A program made the position numbers and the translations under genes. Shown here piece by piece: positions 24,033-33,383 of a stretch of DNA of 63,786 nucleotides; within the stretch, counting starts at the first letter, position 1; each line of letters starts with the position of its first letter. The stretch lies in NCBI GenBank assembly GCA_022360905.1, contig JAKSBX010000092.1, positions 1 through 63,786 of the forward strand, in the 5' to 3' direction. Origin of the DNA: Chromatiales bacterium (GTDB lineage Bacteria > Pseudomonadota > Gammaproteobacteria > Chromatiales > Chromatiaceae). The notes beneath the pieces are model-generated. The model worked only from the letters and a program-made list of their open reading frames with translations, did not search any database and was not told the DNA's origin.

Positions 24033-25409
24033 TCAGCACTCAACCAGGTTCACCGCCAAACCGCCCCTTGAGGTCTCTTTGTATTTGGTCTGCATATCGG
24101 CACCGGTCTCCTGCATGGTCTTGATCACCTTGTCGAGGGAGACAAAATGGGAACCGTCCCCTCTCAAGGCCATTCGGGCCGCATTGATCGCCTTCACCGC
24201 ACCCATCGCATTGCGCTCGATACAAGGCACCTGCACCAAGCCACCTACCGGGTCGCAGGTCAGGCCCAGATTGTGCTCCATACCGATCTCGGCCGCATTC
24301 TCAACCTGCTGGGGAGTACCTCCAAGAACCTCGGTCAGGGCTCCGGCCGCCATAGAACAGGCCGAACCGACCTCCCCCTGACAACCCACCTCGGCACCGG
24401 ATATGGAGGCGTTCTCCTTGTAGAGAATACCGATCGCACCGGCACACAACAGAAAACGCACCACCCCCTCTTCATTGGCCCCCGGGGAGTATCGCCAGTA
24501 GTAGTGGAGCACGGCTGGGATTATCCCGGCCGCCCCATTGGTCGGCGCTGTGACGACTCTACCACCGGCAGCATTCTCTTCATTCACCGCCAGGGCAAAC
24601 AGGTTGACCCAGTCCATGGTGCCCAGGGGTACGGTATTCAGCTCGGCATCATTGCTCAGTTGCCGAAAAAGTCTTGGCGCCCTGCGTTTGACCTTAAGAC
24701 CACCGGGCAACAGCCCTTCTGTTTCACAGCCCTTCTCGACACACTGCTGCATCACCTGCCAAATTCTCAACAGCTGCTGGTTGATCTCGGTTTTATCCCG
24801 CCAGGCCAACTCGTTTTCCAGCATCAGCTGACTGATCGAGAGGCCATTGGCCTCGCACTGATCAAGCAACTCCCGCCCACTGTGGAAAGGATACTTCAGT
24901 TCAGTCTGCTGCTCGACAATCTGCGGTTCACCCTGCTCATCGGTCTGCACTACAAATCCACCACCCACCGAGTAGAACTCGCCACGCTTCACAGGCTCAC
25001 CCGCCTCATCCAGCGCCGTGAACAACATGCCGTTGGGATGCAGACCCAGCTGTTTGCGGCGATAGAAGACCAGATCGCGATCGGGATCCAACGCGATCAC
25101 CCGCCCCCCATGGAGTTCGATCTGCCGCTCCACCCGTACCCGATCCATGCGCAGCGGGATCGCATCCACCTCAACCTCTTCCGGTGTCTCACCCTGCAGC
25201 CCGAGAATCACCGCTTTATCCGTTCCATGCCCCTTGCCGGTTGCCCCCAGGGAGCCGTAGAGTTCGATCTTCAGCCGGCTTGTGCCGGCCAACAGAGCGG
25301 CCTCATCGAGTTGCTCGATAAAACGTTTTGCGGCCAGCATCGGTCCTACCGTGTGGGAACTCGATGGTCCGATGCCGATTTTAAATAGATCGAACACACT
25401 GACCGACAT
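24033..25409 (-). CDS. sdaA: L-serine ammonia-lyase (serine dehydratase), Fe-S type
   Basis: 458 residues, the usual length of single-chain SdaA; start after AAAGGAG. N-terminal beta domain begins [24 protein letters not shown]. Cysteines expected to bind the catalytic [4Fe-4S] cluster lie in the C-terminal domain ([32 protein letters not shown]). It converts L-serine to pyruvate and ammonia; the cluster acts as the Lewis acid. Lying 1.3 kb from the suf operon is probably coincidental but fits an Fe-S theme. Confidence 0.95.
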   Translation of the reverse strand: MSVSVFDLFKIGIGPSSSHTVGPMLAAKRFIEQLDEAALLAGTSRLKIELYGSLGATGKGHGTDKAVILGLQGETPEEVEVDAIPLRMDRVRVERQIELHGGRVIALDPDRDLVFYRRKQLGLHPNGMLFTALDEAGEPVKRGEFYSVGGGFVVQTDEQGEPQIVEQQTELKYPFHSGRELLDQCEANGLSISQLMLENELAWRDKTEINQQLLRIWQVMQQCVEKGCETEGLLPGGLKVKRRAPRLFRQLSNDAELNTVPLGTMDWVNLFALAVNEENAAGGRVVTAPTNGAAGIIPAVLHYYWRYSPGANEEGVVRFLLCAGAIGILYKENASISGAEVGCQGEVGSACSMAAGALTEVLGGTPQQVENAAEIGMEHNLGLTCDPVGGLVQVPCIERNAMGAVKAINAARMALRGDGSHFVSLDKVIKTMQETGADMQTKYKETSRGGLAVNLVEC

Positions 25410-25470
25410 GATAAATCTCCTTTCACCCCAAGCGTCGAGGGGTACTTACAGGTAATTCGTGTTTGTGGCT

Positions 25471-25496
25471 GTTAGGGCCTGTTAACGGGCCCTAAC
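25471..25496. repeat. 9-bp perfect hairpin sharing AGGGCCTGT
   Basis: GTTAGGGCC and GGCCCTAAC (25471-25479, 25488-25496) around TGTTAACG. It lies 60 bp upstream of the sdaA start. The 9-mer AGGGCCTGT recurs in the hairpins at 40401 and 41044. It has no T-tract, so it may be a leader hairpin or a dispersed repeat. Confidence 0.5.
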
Positions 25497-25730
25497 ATCT
25501 CATAATCAACTCAGACAATATACCTACACTGTACGCAGTTTGACGACATTACCCGCTAACAATTTCATACCACCAGCTGCCCTGGGGCGATATTCAACCA
25601 CCCCTCTCGTAGATAAATCTCACCCACCGATTTGATTAAAGCCACCACACTTCAATCCGTGTAACCATCATGGCATGAAGGTAAGATAGACCATCAGATG
25701 CACATACCTCTCTTACCTACGTGCTGAAAA

Positions 25731-26426
25731 ATGAAACCTACCTATAAGACTATACTGTTCGACCTTTTCGGCACCCTGCTGAGTGTCTCCAAGGCGGCAA
25801 AGGGGCAAGGGCAGTATACAGCCGACATACTCGGGCTGGATCGCCAGGCCTGGAATCAGGCCTGTTTCGGTAAACACCATGACATTGTCAGCAGAACCGA
25901 TCACCTGGAGAGTGTCAGGCGCATCGCCCACAGTCTCGATCCGACAATCCCGCTGGATAGAGTCCGTCAGGCCGCCGAGGCGCGACAGTTGCGTTTCGAT
26001 AACGCATTGACCGACATCGAACCCGGCATTCTGGATATTCTGCAGCGCTTGAAACAACGGGGCTTCATCCTGGGGCTGATCTCAAACGCCTCCACCGGGG
26101 AGGTCAGAGCCTGGTCAGACTCCCCCCTGGCCCCCCTGTTCACAACTGTCTACTTCAGCTGGCAACATGGCGTGCAGAAACCGGATCCGGCCATCTATCG
26201 GATGGCACTGGCCGAACTGGCCATCGATCCCCAGGCGGCCCTGTTTGTCGGTGATGGCAGCAGCGAGGAACACCTGGGTGCCGAAGCGTGTAACATCGAC
26301 AGCCTGCTGGTGACCTATTTTCTCGACAGTAGCAATGAGCAGGAGCTGAAGAGAAGAGGAGAGGGATCCAAAGGCCGCATTGGGCATATTCGGGAATTGT
26401 TGAAAATGGTATCCCCCGAAGTCTGA
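25731..26426 (+). CDS. HAD-superfamily hydrolase
   Basis: 231 residues. HAD motif I is FDLFGTLL (residues about 8-15, the DxFGT variant of haloacid-dehalogenase-like phosphatases), motif II is LISNAS, the motif III lysine is in QKPDPAIY, and motif IV is FVGDGSSEEHLGA. A helical cap lies between motifs I and II. It probably dephosphorylates a small metabolite; substrate unknown. Monocistronic, with a weak ribosome-binding site. Confidence 0.85.
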   Translation: MKPTYKTILFDLFGTLLSVSKAAKGQGQYTADILGLDRQAWNQACFGKHHDIVSRTDHLESVRRIAHSLDPTIPLDRVRQAAEARQLRFDNALTDIEPGILDILQRLKQRGFILGLISNASTGEVRAWSDSPLAPLFTTVYFSWQHGVQKPDPAIYRMALAELAIDPQAALFVGDGSSEEHLGAEACNIDSLLVTYFLDSSNEQELKRRGEGSKGRIGHIRELLKMVSPEV

Positions 26427-26748
26427 TTGAAAAACACCTACTCCCAGGTCCAGGTCACACACAGCCACTTCGAACTGCTGCAGTAGATACTCTTCAAACC
26501 ATACAATTTCATAACCTCGAGTGATTTCACCAGAGGGTTTTGCCGCCCGGTTTATCCATATTTAGGCTGTGGTATTTAACCACCTCAACAGTCAATACAA
26601 CTTCTCCAGAGCTATACTAACTTAAAGATTCATTGACTTACTCGAGAGCAGTGAGGTGTAACAAAAAGGGTATTTCTTAATGAGGTAAATCGATCCACTC
26701 AGCTTGACCGTGGATATTGGCCTGCCGACAGATTCGGGAGCTCTCCTC

Positions 26749-29700
26749 ATGACGAAAATCATCTTGTCAGCCGCACGCTATCCAGCCTGGGTGATCGGGG
26801 CACTTTTCTGTGTTACGGCACTAGCCGTCAGCCATCTACCTGAACTGCGTGTGGAAATCACCGCCGAAGGCATGATGATCAATAACCCCCCTGCACTCGC
26901 CGACTATCAACGTACCATGGATACCTTCGGTAGCGAGAACGTCACCATCGTCTACCTGGAAGATCCAAATCTGTTTGAAGCTGAAAACCTCAAAGCGATC
27001 CAGCAGGCTTTGGGGGTGATTGAGAAGATTCCACAGGTATCGCGTACGGTCAGCCTGTTCTCAGTACGCTATCTGCGTACCGTTGATGGTTATGTTCATA
27101 CCAACCCCTATTTAAAACCCATACCGGAAAACCGCGAAACCCTACAACCCCTGATTGAGGCTGCACTCCTCAACCCGCTGATAGAAAGAAACCTGCTCTC
27201 CCAGAGCGGCACTGTCATGGCGATCAATCTCTTTTTCGATCTGGAGAACTACCACCGCGGTTTCGATGAGCAGGTTTCGCTGGCCCTGGATGAAGCCATT
27301 GAGCCACTACAGAAACGTTTTCGCAGAGTCTTTCACCTGGGAGACCCTTCGGTTCGTTCAGCCATCTCAGAGCAGATCCGCTCCGACCAGCTGCTGATTC
27401 TACCACTTGCCCTGGCGATGCTGATTTTTACCCTGGCGATCACTCTGGGTAACTGGAAAGCGCCTTTGATACCGCTGTTCACGGCAGGCATGAGTGTGAT
27501 CTGGACCCTGGGCTTGATGGCCGCCATCGACATACCCGTGAACGTGATGACCTCAATTGTACCGGCCCTGCTGATCATCGTGGGTTCAACCGAGGATATT
27601 CATCTGCTCTCCGAGTATCAGGCGGCCATTCGCAAAGGCAAAAGCAACCAACTGGCACTCAGTCTAATGGCTAAATACATGGGCATGGCCATCCTTTTGA
27701 CCTTCGCCACAACGGCACTGGGATTTCTTTCAATCTCGATCAATCGAATCGACCTGTTACAACAGTTCGGCCTGATCAGTGCCATGGGGCTGGCGATGAA
27801 CTTTGTGATTACCACTACCCTGGTTCCCGCCTCCCTGCAGCTGGCCAGACATTACGGCCTCAACATTCTGTCAACCACCCAACGCCCATACGCGCAGTTC
27901 TCCACCCATCTCTATCAACAGCTCTCCCGCTATCCCAAAACCATCATCAGCTCGATTCTGCTGTTGATGTCGGTCTGTCTTATCTGGGCAAGCCAGATCA
28001 ACATCAACAACAATGTCATGGACTACTTCGACCAATCGTCGGAGTTGCCCGAACAGGCCGACCTGTTACATCAAAATCTATCCGGCATGCAGGCCCTCTC
28101 AATTGTGTTGAGTGGCACCCAGGGTACCTTCCTCCAAGTACCCTATCTTGAGGAACTGCAGAGACTCCAGGACTACCTGCAAGAGACGGAGCGGTTCGAC
28201 AAAAGCTTCTCCTTTGCCGACTTCATTGCTGTGGTTCACAGCGGTATCGACAATGAATGGCCCGGCACCATCTATCTGCCGGCGCGTAACGAAGTCGTCA
28301 AGGAGTACATGTCCCTGCTGGATCACGTCAACGCCGAAAGCTTTGTCTCTTCCGACTACAGCCAGGCGCGTATTCTGGTACGCCATGCCATCAGCTCTTC
28401 CCATGAACTGAATCGGGTGGTTGAAGAGATCAAGAGCTACGCAGAAACCTGGATGGACCCCACGCTGAAGATGATGATCACCGGAGGCAGTTACCTCAAC
28501 AGCCAGGCCGTGGATTACATGGCGGATGGCCAGGCAAAATCCCTGTTGCTGATGCTGCTGGTAATCTTTCTGCTGATCACACTGCTGTTCATGAACTTGA
28601 AAGCCGGCTTGATCGCTGTGATCGCCAATGTATTTCCCATTGTGGTGTTGTTCGGCGTCATGGGCATGACCGGCATTGCCCTGGATACCGGTACCACCAT
28701 GGTTGGTGCCATCGCCCTGGGTATCTGTGTCGATCACACCATGCATTTCATGGTGCGCTACCAACGTTTGGCGACCAACTTCCGCTCTGAATCGGATGCC
28801 CTGCTGCAAGTCATCCAACAGGAGTCGACACCGATCATAGCCACAGCACTCGCTCTGGCCGCAGGCTTTCTCACATTAACCTTTTCCAACTTCCCACCGG
28901 TATCTTTATTTGGAGTATTGAGTGGCTTGGTCATGTGCCTGGCCCTGGTTGGAACCTTCGTCCTGATTCCGCTGATGCTGCGCAACACGCGCCTGATTTC
29001 GGTGTGGAGCGTACTCTCCCTTCACTTAAGGCGAGATGTACTCGACAAGTGTCCGCTATTCAAAGGTATGCGACCCTGGCAGGTGAGACAACTGGTAGCC
29101 CTGAGCCGTATCAGAGAGTATCAGGCGGATGAAGCGATTCTGCTGCAAGGCATGAAATACGACACCATGCTGGTACTGCTCAAGGGGCAGGCTGAAGCCT
29201 GGCATACCCGCGCCGACGGCTCCACCTTTCAGCTCACCACTTATCAGCCCGGTGGCGTATTCGGGGTAACATCGCTGGTTTCCAACCGGGAGCGTCAGGC
29301 CGATGTGGTGGCCGTCGGTAAGGTGCAGGCCCTGTCATTCAGGTGGGACGGTATTCACCGGATTGCCCGACTGTTTCCCCGTATCGCTTCCCGCTTTCAC
29401 GAAAACCTCTCCACAACCATTGCCCATCGGCTGCTGCATGAGCCTTACGATCTATCCTATCAGGATGATATGTCCGGCCTCTACAGCGCCACATTCATTG
29501 AAAAACTGTTGGCCTTTACGGCCGAGAAAGCACACCGATACGAAGAACCGCTCTGCCTGATCATCCTCAAAATCGAAGGCGAGGATTTCATCATTGAAAA
29601 CCACGGCAGACAAGTGCTGAGATGGCTGCTTCATGAGTTCACTCAAGCGATCAATCAGGTATTACGGAAAGTCGATCTGCTCTCCCGTTGGGGAACAGGA

Positions 29701-29934
29701 GAGTTCATCATCATATTACCAAGAACAGATCACAGCACGCTGAATGAGATTGCCTGGCGCTTGAAGCAGAGTCTTAACGAGATGAATTTCGGGGTAACCA
29801 AAGGTGTGACCCTAGAGGCCCGCTGCGCTCACCTGAAGCGAGGTGATACAGCGGAATCACTGATCAAACGCGCAAAATCGAGTCAACCGATCTGGCAATT
29901 GACCCAACTGAAGAACAAGGAAAAGCGCGCTTAA
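26749..29934 (+). CDS. RND/MMPL transporter fused to cNMP-binding and degenerate GGDEF domains
   Basis: 1061 residues from ATG 26749 (GGGAG site eight bases upstream; a TTG 45 bases earlier is weaker). Residues 1-750 form an MMPL/RND-superfamily transporter: a first membrane helix (about 10-30), a periplasmic domain, five to six helices (about 210-390) with GSTEDIHLL, a second periplasmic domain, and another helix block (about 595-745) with GICVDHTMHFMVRY. Residues about 763-885 are a cyclic-nucleotide-binding-like domain (CPLFKGMRPWQVRQL; PGGVFGVTSLVSNRERQADV), but the usual phosphate-binding Glu is Val840. Residues about 895-1050 resemble a GGDEF domain with GTGEF (982-986) instead of GGDEF and a lost metal-binding Asp (LKIEGEDF), so cyclase activity is unlikely. 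It stands alone. Domain limits are by eye. Confidence 0.85.
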   Translation: MTKIILSAARYPAWVIGALFCVTALAVSHLPELRVEITAEGMMINNPPALADYQRTMDTFGSENVTIVYLEDPNLFEAENLKAIQQALGVIEKIPQVSRTVSLFSVRYLRTVDGYVHTNPYLKPIPENRETLQPLIEAALLNPLIERNLLSQSGTVMAINLFFDLENYHRGFDEQVSLALDEAIEPLQKRFRRVFHLGDPSVRSAISEQIRSDQLLILPLALAMLIFTLAITLGNWKAPLIPLFTAGMSVIWTLGLMAAIDIPVNVMTSIVPALLIIVGSTEDIHLLSEYQAAIRKGKSNQLALSLMAKYMGMAILLTFATTALGFLSISINRIDLLQQFGLISAMGLAMNFVITTTLVPASLQLARHYGLNILSTTQRPYAQFSTHLYQQLSRYPKTIISSILLLMSVCLIWASQININNNVMDYFDQSSELPEQADLLHQNLSGMQALSIVLSGTQGTFLQVPYLEELQRLQDYLQETERFDKSFSFADFIAVVHSGIDNEWPGTIYLPARNEVVKEYMSLLDHVNAESFVSSDYSQARILVRHAISSSHELNRVVEEIKSYAETWMDPTLKMMITGGSYLNSQAVDYMADGQAKSLLLMLLVIFLLITLLFMNLKAGLIAVIANVFPIVVLFGVMGMTGIALDTGTTMVGAIALGICVDHTMHFMVRYQRLATNFRSESDALLQVIQQESTPIIATALALAAGFLTLTFSNFPPVSLFGVLSGLVMCLALVGTFVLIPLMLRNTRLISVWSVLSLHLRRDVLDKCPLFKGMRPWQVRQLVALSRIREYQADEAILLQGMKYDTMLVLLKGQAEAWHTRADGSTFQLTTYQPGGVFGVTSLVSNRERQADVVAVGKVQALSFRWDGIHRIARLFPRIASRFHENLSTTIAHRLLHEPYDLSYQDDMSGLYSATFIEKLLAFTAEKAHRYEEPLCLIILKIEGEDFIIENHGRQVLRWLLHEFTQAINQVLRKVDLLSRWGTGEFIIILPRTDHSTLNEIAWRLKQSLNEMNFGVTKGVTLEARCAHLKRGDTAESLIKRAKSSQPIWQLTQLKNKEKRA

Positions 29935-29997
29935 TGAGCCCAAGTGATATCGCGGCCGTTGCTGGCTACCTCGGCAGATTCAGTTCGACATCGCTGC

Positions 29998-30024
29998 AAA
30001 AAAAAAGGCAGCCCTCAGGCTGCC
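29998..30024 (-). terminator. Rho-independent terminator
   Basis: On the minus strand GGCAGCC-TGAG-GGCTGCC (30007-30024) is followed by nine T residues. It ends the transcript of the Spy-like gene at 30048-30485 and could also act on the fusion gene arriving from the other side, though its T-tract is only on the minus side. Confidence 0.85.
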
Positions 30025-30047
30025 TATTCAAGTGTTTTTTCGATGCC

Positions 30048-30485
30048 TTACTTGGCTGCCACCAGGGCGGTCAACTTACCCCACTGCGCATCATCGAGAA
30101 TTTCCATCATCCGATCACGACAACGGGTCTTACCGGCAATGATCTCCATGCGGGTTTTATGTACCGCCTCCGCCATGCTTTTGATCTCGTCCGCACTAAC
30201 ACCATCCATCGACGCCTGGGCCATCTTCTTTTCGCCTTCGATGACAGACATCACCATGCCGTGCATTTTGGACCGGTTTTGCTTATTCCAGTCCATGACC
30301 TGCGCCATCTGAGCATCACTGATTTTCAATTCCTGAGAGTTTCTCCTAATGAAAGCGACATAGTTCGGTACTGGGTTGACATGGGCCATATATTTCATGA
30401 ATTGCCCTCTAGCCATGTTTTCGGCCTGTACTCCAGAAACGCTAAAAAGCAGGGCGGCGAGTAACAAAATGGTAATTTTTTTCAT
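30048..30485 (-). CDS. Spy/CpxP-like periplasmic helical protein
   Basis: 145 residues from ATG 30485; the ATG two codons upstream abuts its ribosome-binding site and is less likely. Signal peptide about 1-21 (ending VQA). The mature part is almost all helix, with LKISDAQMAQVMDWNKQNR and a late CRDRMMEILDDAQWGKLTALV. These resemble the two L-T-x-x-Q-like repeats of Spy/CpxP chaperones (ISDAQ and LDDAQW). The likely role is as a periplasmic chaperone or stress-sensing accessory; the match is weak. Confidence 0.6.
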   Translation of the reverse strand: MKKITILLLAALLFSVSGVQAENMARGQFMKYMAHVNPVPNYVAFIRRNSQELKISDAQMAQVMDWNKQNRSKMHGMVMSVIEGEKKMAQASMDGVSADEIKSMAEAVHKTRMEIIAGKTRCRDRMMEILDDAQWGKLTALVAAK

Positions 30486-30719
30486 TGACATCCTCTCATA
30501 AAAAAAACAGAAACAGAGTTACCGCCTATCAACACTATCGTCTAAAAACCTCCAGAGCATTGTCATTTATCAATCATCCGGCAAACTGTCCCCCTACGGC
30601 AAAACCGAGCTTTGCCGAGTTGCAGCCATGAGTTACTACTCCGAATCGCGCCACATGCCCCCGCCCCGTTTTTTGTAGCCTAAAGTTATCCTTTACGATG
30701 GATTCTCAACTATCAGCGA

Positions 30720-31130
30720 TCAGTCCGGCACTCCCTGCCACAACATCTCGTAGCCGACTTCATAGGTATCGTCGCTAAAATCGGCCAAGGCGGAAAACTT
30801 CTCCTTAAACAATCGATCCGCATGGGAACGCTCGTGCTGGTCGAAAGACTGCCAGAAGGTAACAATCACAATATCGCCCATGTTCTGATTGACCCGTTTG
30901 TTCTTATGGCTGTCATCCGAACCGACACTACCCTCTTCGGAGACAAAACCGGCATTGCGGTAGACCTGGCCACCAATGAATCCACCGTTATCATCGCCGT
31001 AGTTGTTCTTAACCACATTACACATCTCCCCAAGCAACAGCTCCACATCTTCAACGCTGACACCGGGCTTGAGATCAACCACATTGAACAACATGACACA
31101 ACCGAACGGAATTTCTATTGGATGAAACAT
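30720..31130 (-). CDS. Small cytosolic protein, ABM-like fold suspected
   Basis: 136 residues; start after AGAGGA. Pattern: a beta strand (CVMLFNVVDLKPGVSVEDVELLLGEMCNVVK), a glycine-rich middle (GGFIGGQVYRN), and an end IVIVTFWQSFDQHERSHADRLFKEKFSALADF. The VTFWxSxxxHExxHAxxxFxxKF arrangement resembles the dimeric alpha/beta-barrel (antibiotic biosynthesis monooxygenase-like) fold. No catalytic assignment is possible. Monocistronic. Confidence 0.6.
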   Translation of the reverse strand: MFHPIEIPFGCVMLFNVVDLKPGVSVEDVELLLGEMCNVVKNNYGDDNGGFIGGQVYRNAGFVSEEGSVGSDDSHKNKRVNQNMGDIVIVTFWQSFDQHERSHADRLFKEKFSALADFSDDTYEVGYEMLWQGVPD

Positions 31131-31364
31131 CTGTAATCCTCTCTCTGCATACGCTTAGGAACAAGCAGCATAAGCGACTCTCCGTCGATAATTAACACCG
31201 CTATGGGTAAGTTAACTAACTTTCACTTTGTCCTACTGAACAGATCACGCCTGATCAATCCCAAGATCATACTTTCAGATTCTGACTTGAAAGCACGGAC
31301 TGCAAACAGACCAGGCCCCTTCTATACTTCTGAAATATCCCTATTTGTTGTCGCGGAGAAACAG

Positions 31365-32168
31365 ATGGATGCCACCCTAAAAAGGCTGATCAAGTATGGC
31401 TCAAGAGGTGATGATGTCGTACAGGTTCAGCAGTGCCTGAATCGTGCTGTTTCAACAAAACCGGAATTGACTACCGATGGTATCTTTGGTGCCAAATCTA
31501 CCGCCAGAGCCGAACAATTCCAACGTAGCAATCAGCTGGCGGCTGATGGGATCATCGGTCCAAAGACCTGGGAAAAGCTGATCGCTTTCCTGAAAAACAT
31601 CATCGACACACCGCCAACCGATAAAGACAAGCATAAAGAGATTCGTCAACGAGTCCTGTTGGAAGCCGGAAAGCTGGTTGGCAGTGTGGATTTCACGCAG
31701 CTGATCGGTGGCAGACCGAAAGGTATCGATATTGTCAAAACCATCTTTAAGGAAGCCGCAAATGTAACCCTGCAGGATGAGAACTTCAAAGATCCATTCA
31801 GCAAAGCCTGGAGCCCCCAGCCTTTCATCAGCGGCCAGAAAAAGAGCTGGTGCGGGATATTCTGTGTCTACTGTTATCGCAAGGCGAGCATAACAACCGT
31901 CAGGTGGAACCTGAATATCGGCGCCCCGGTCGGCAACATCGGCTTGAACAGTTGGAGCACACAATTCGTCCAGGCGATCAAACTGGCGGACATCGGGGCT
32001 GTCGCCACTCGCCAGCACCATTTCCTTATCGAAAAGGTCGATCCGGGCAACCCATTCACACCGCGGCTCAACACCATTGACGGCAATCTATTGGGAGGCA
32101 AAATCCAGCGACGCAGCGGATATCACCAGGTGGAAAAAGACAATTTCAATTATTACTCATTGAAATAG
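31365..32168 (+). CDS. Peptidoglycan-binding protein with CHAP/NlpC-like domain
   Basis: 267 residues from ATG 31365, preceded by GGAGAAACAG; the longer reading from 31203 has no ribosome-binding site. No signal peptide is seen. Residues about 8-75 are a PG_binding_1 domain (LIKYGSRGDDVVQVQQCLN... TDGIFGAKSTARAEQFQRSNQLAADGIIGPKTWEKL). The rest carries KSWCGIFCVYCYRKA with a candidate catalytic Cys and a later ATRQHHFLIEKV with His, the Cys-His layout of CHAP/NlpC amidases. Lack of a secretion signal is odd for a wall enzyme; it could be a spore-less lysis enzyme, a toxin-like effector or phage-derived. Confidence 0.7.
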   Translation: MDATLKRLIKYGSRGDDVVQVQQCLNRAVSTKPELTTDGIFGAKSTARAEQFQRSNQLAADGIIGPKTWEKLIAFLKNIIDTPPTDKDKHKEIRQRVLLEAGKLVGSVDFTQLIGGRPKGIDIVKTIFKEAANVTLQDENFKDPFSKAWSPQPFISGQKKSWCGIFCVYCYRKASITTVRWNLNIGAPVGNIGLNSWSTQFVQAIKLADIGAVATRQHHFLIEKVDPGNPFTPRLNTIDGNLLGGKIQRRSGYHQVEKDNFNYYSLK

Positions 32169-32528
32169 GGCGACTATTGAACATCGAGCCTCAAAAATAC
32201 CTGCACTAATCAACACTACAATCAATAAGTTACAGCCAAGCTAAAGAGGCCACCCGACAGCAATTCGTCAACCTACCCGCTAAAGACGGATAGCTTGAAA
32301 ACAGCTCAAACAAGCCGAAATTCCAATTATTCAAAACAGTGTCGAAATAATTTACAGACAACCGGTAATTTTACCTTGCTTTCTCACACCAACATGGACA
32401 ACTGATTGTAATTCTTAAAAAAATAAAATTTTGGCATCAATCATGCAATCAAGACCACCGTACAAGAAATGATCTTGTAACACTTTTTTCTAGCGCTTAT
32501 TTAACAACTATCCATAAAGGATGTTCCG
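32169..32528. other. Promoter region of the second PEP-CTERM gene
   Basis: AT-rich and gene-free; contains the sigma-54-like element at 32431-32449 and an AAAGGATG ribosome-binding site before ATG 32529. Nothing else is evident. Confidence 0.5.
32431..32449 (+). promoter_or_regulatory. sigma-54-like -24/-12 promoter
   Basis: TTGGCAT-CAATC-ATGCAAT. GG (32433-32434) and GC (32445-32446) are exactly ten bases apart. The -24 block is TGGCAT (consensus TGGCAC) and the -12 block ATGC (consensus TTGC), two mismatches in the core. It would give a leader of about 70 nt for the gene at 32529. Together with 776-791 it links both PEP-CTERM genes to RpoN. Confidence 0.6.
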
Positions 32529-33056
32529 ATGAAGAAATCACTCTTTTTTCTGGCCTGTTTAGTGATGCTTCTGCCCTTGAATAGTCAGGCAAATGTAATC
32601 AGGACCACGGGTTCCATTACGGATGGGGGACCTGGTTCGGTGTCTTATGTACTATTCGATCAAGATGCCGCTGCAAGAACCAGAATTGCCGTTAACTCGG
32701 ATGATTTCGACACAGAGATCTTTCTGTTCGAAAACGACGGCACATTAAACAGAAATGACCGGATTGCGCACAATGACGACCGCAACTTTCCGATCAATCT
32801 GAATTCGTTGATCAACAGAGTATTACAGGCAGGGAGCTATATCGTAGCCATCTCGGCTTACGATCTGACCCGAGGTGAGGCCGTCAGGGGGGTAAACCGA
32901 GGCGGCGACCAGTCCGGCTATGGTGACTACAGCATCAGAATTGCATCTAATGCCAACGTCAGATTCAGCAACGTCCCGGAACCTGCCACGCTCTCTCTGC
33001 TTGGCCTCGGTTTAGTAGGCCTGGGTTTTGCGAGACGTGCCAAACAAAAAGCCTAA
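32529..33056 (+). CDS. PEP-CTERM protein, DVUA0089-like
   Basis: 175 residues; signal peptide about 1-21 (ending SQA). The mature part resembles the pre-peptidase/DVUA0089 beta-sandwich: GSVSYVLFDQDAAARTRIAVNSDDFDTEIFLFENDG... LQAGSYIVAISAYDLTRGEA. The C-terminus is a textbook PEP-CTERM signal: VPEPATLSLLGLGLVGLGFARRAKQ. It should be cleaved by an exosortase after export. A strong terminator follows at 33075. Confidence 0.88.
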   Translation: MKKSLFFLACLVMLLPLNSQANVIRTTGSITDGGPGSVSYVLFDQDAAARTRIAVNSDDFDTEIFLFENDGTLNRNDRIAHNDDRNFPINLNSLINRVLQAGSYIVAISAYDLTRGEAVRGVNRGGDQSGYGDYSIRIASNANVRFSNVPEPATLSLLGLGLVGLGFARRAKQKA

Positions 33057-33074
33057 AAGCAAAGCCACTTGTTA

Positions 33075-33110
33075 AACACCAGGGGATTGAATATCTCCTG
33101 GTGTTTTTTT
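33075..33110 (+). terminator. Rho-independent terminator of the PEP-CTERM gene
   Basis: AACACCAGGGGA and TCTCCTGGTGTT pair with one wobble around ATTGAATA, followed by a run of seven T residues. It lies 20 bases after the stop codon. Confidence 0.88.
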
Positions 33111-33383
33111 ATTGCCGCCCCCAAAACGCTGACCTGTGACTGAACAATAATGGATCAGACAATCCTATAGCTGCTCATGTCTTAAGCCGGCACTCCAGAC
33201 TCTCATTGTCAAAACCCGACCACAAACTATCTTGGGTATGAACCAGAGAGTGAGCCAACAGGATTCTCGGTACCCCTTCAGCTCACCCACCCATTATTTC
33301 CGATTAAAGATCGAGTTATACACAGCAGAACCACCTCTCAGAACACTCTTATATTAAAAAAGATCATTGCAAAAAAACTACCG
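33111..33383. other. Gene-free spacer
   Basis: Short spacer downstream of the PEP-CTERM terminator and beyond the end of the ankyrin gene. No gene or clear repeat. Confidence 0.4.

Noticed and set aside
24147-25388. 413-codon antisense ORF over serine dehydratase
   Set aside because: Opposite strand of a conserved enzyme; no domain and no ribosome-binding site.
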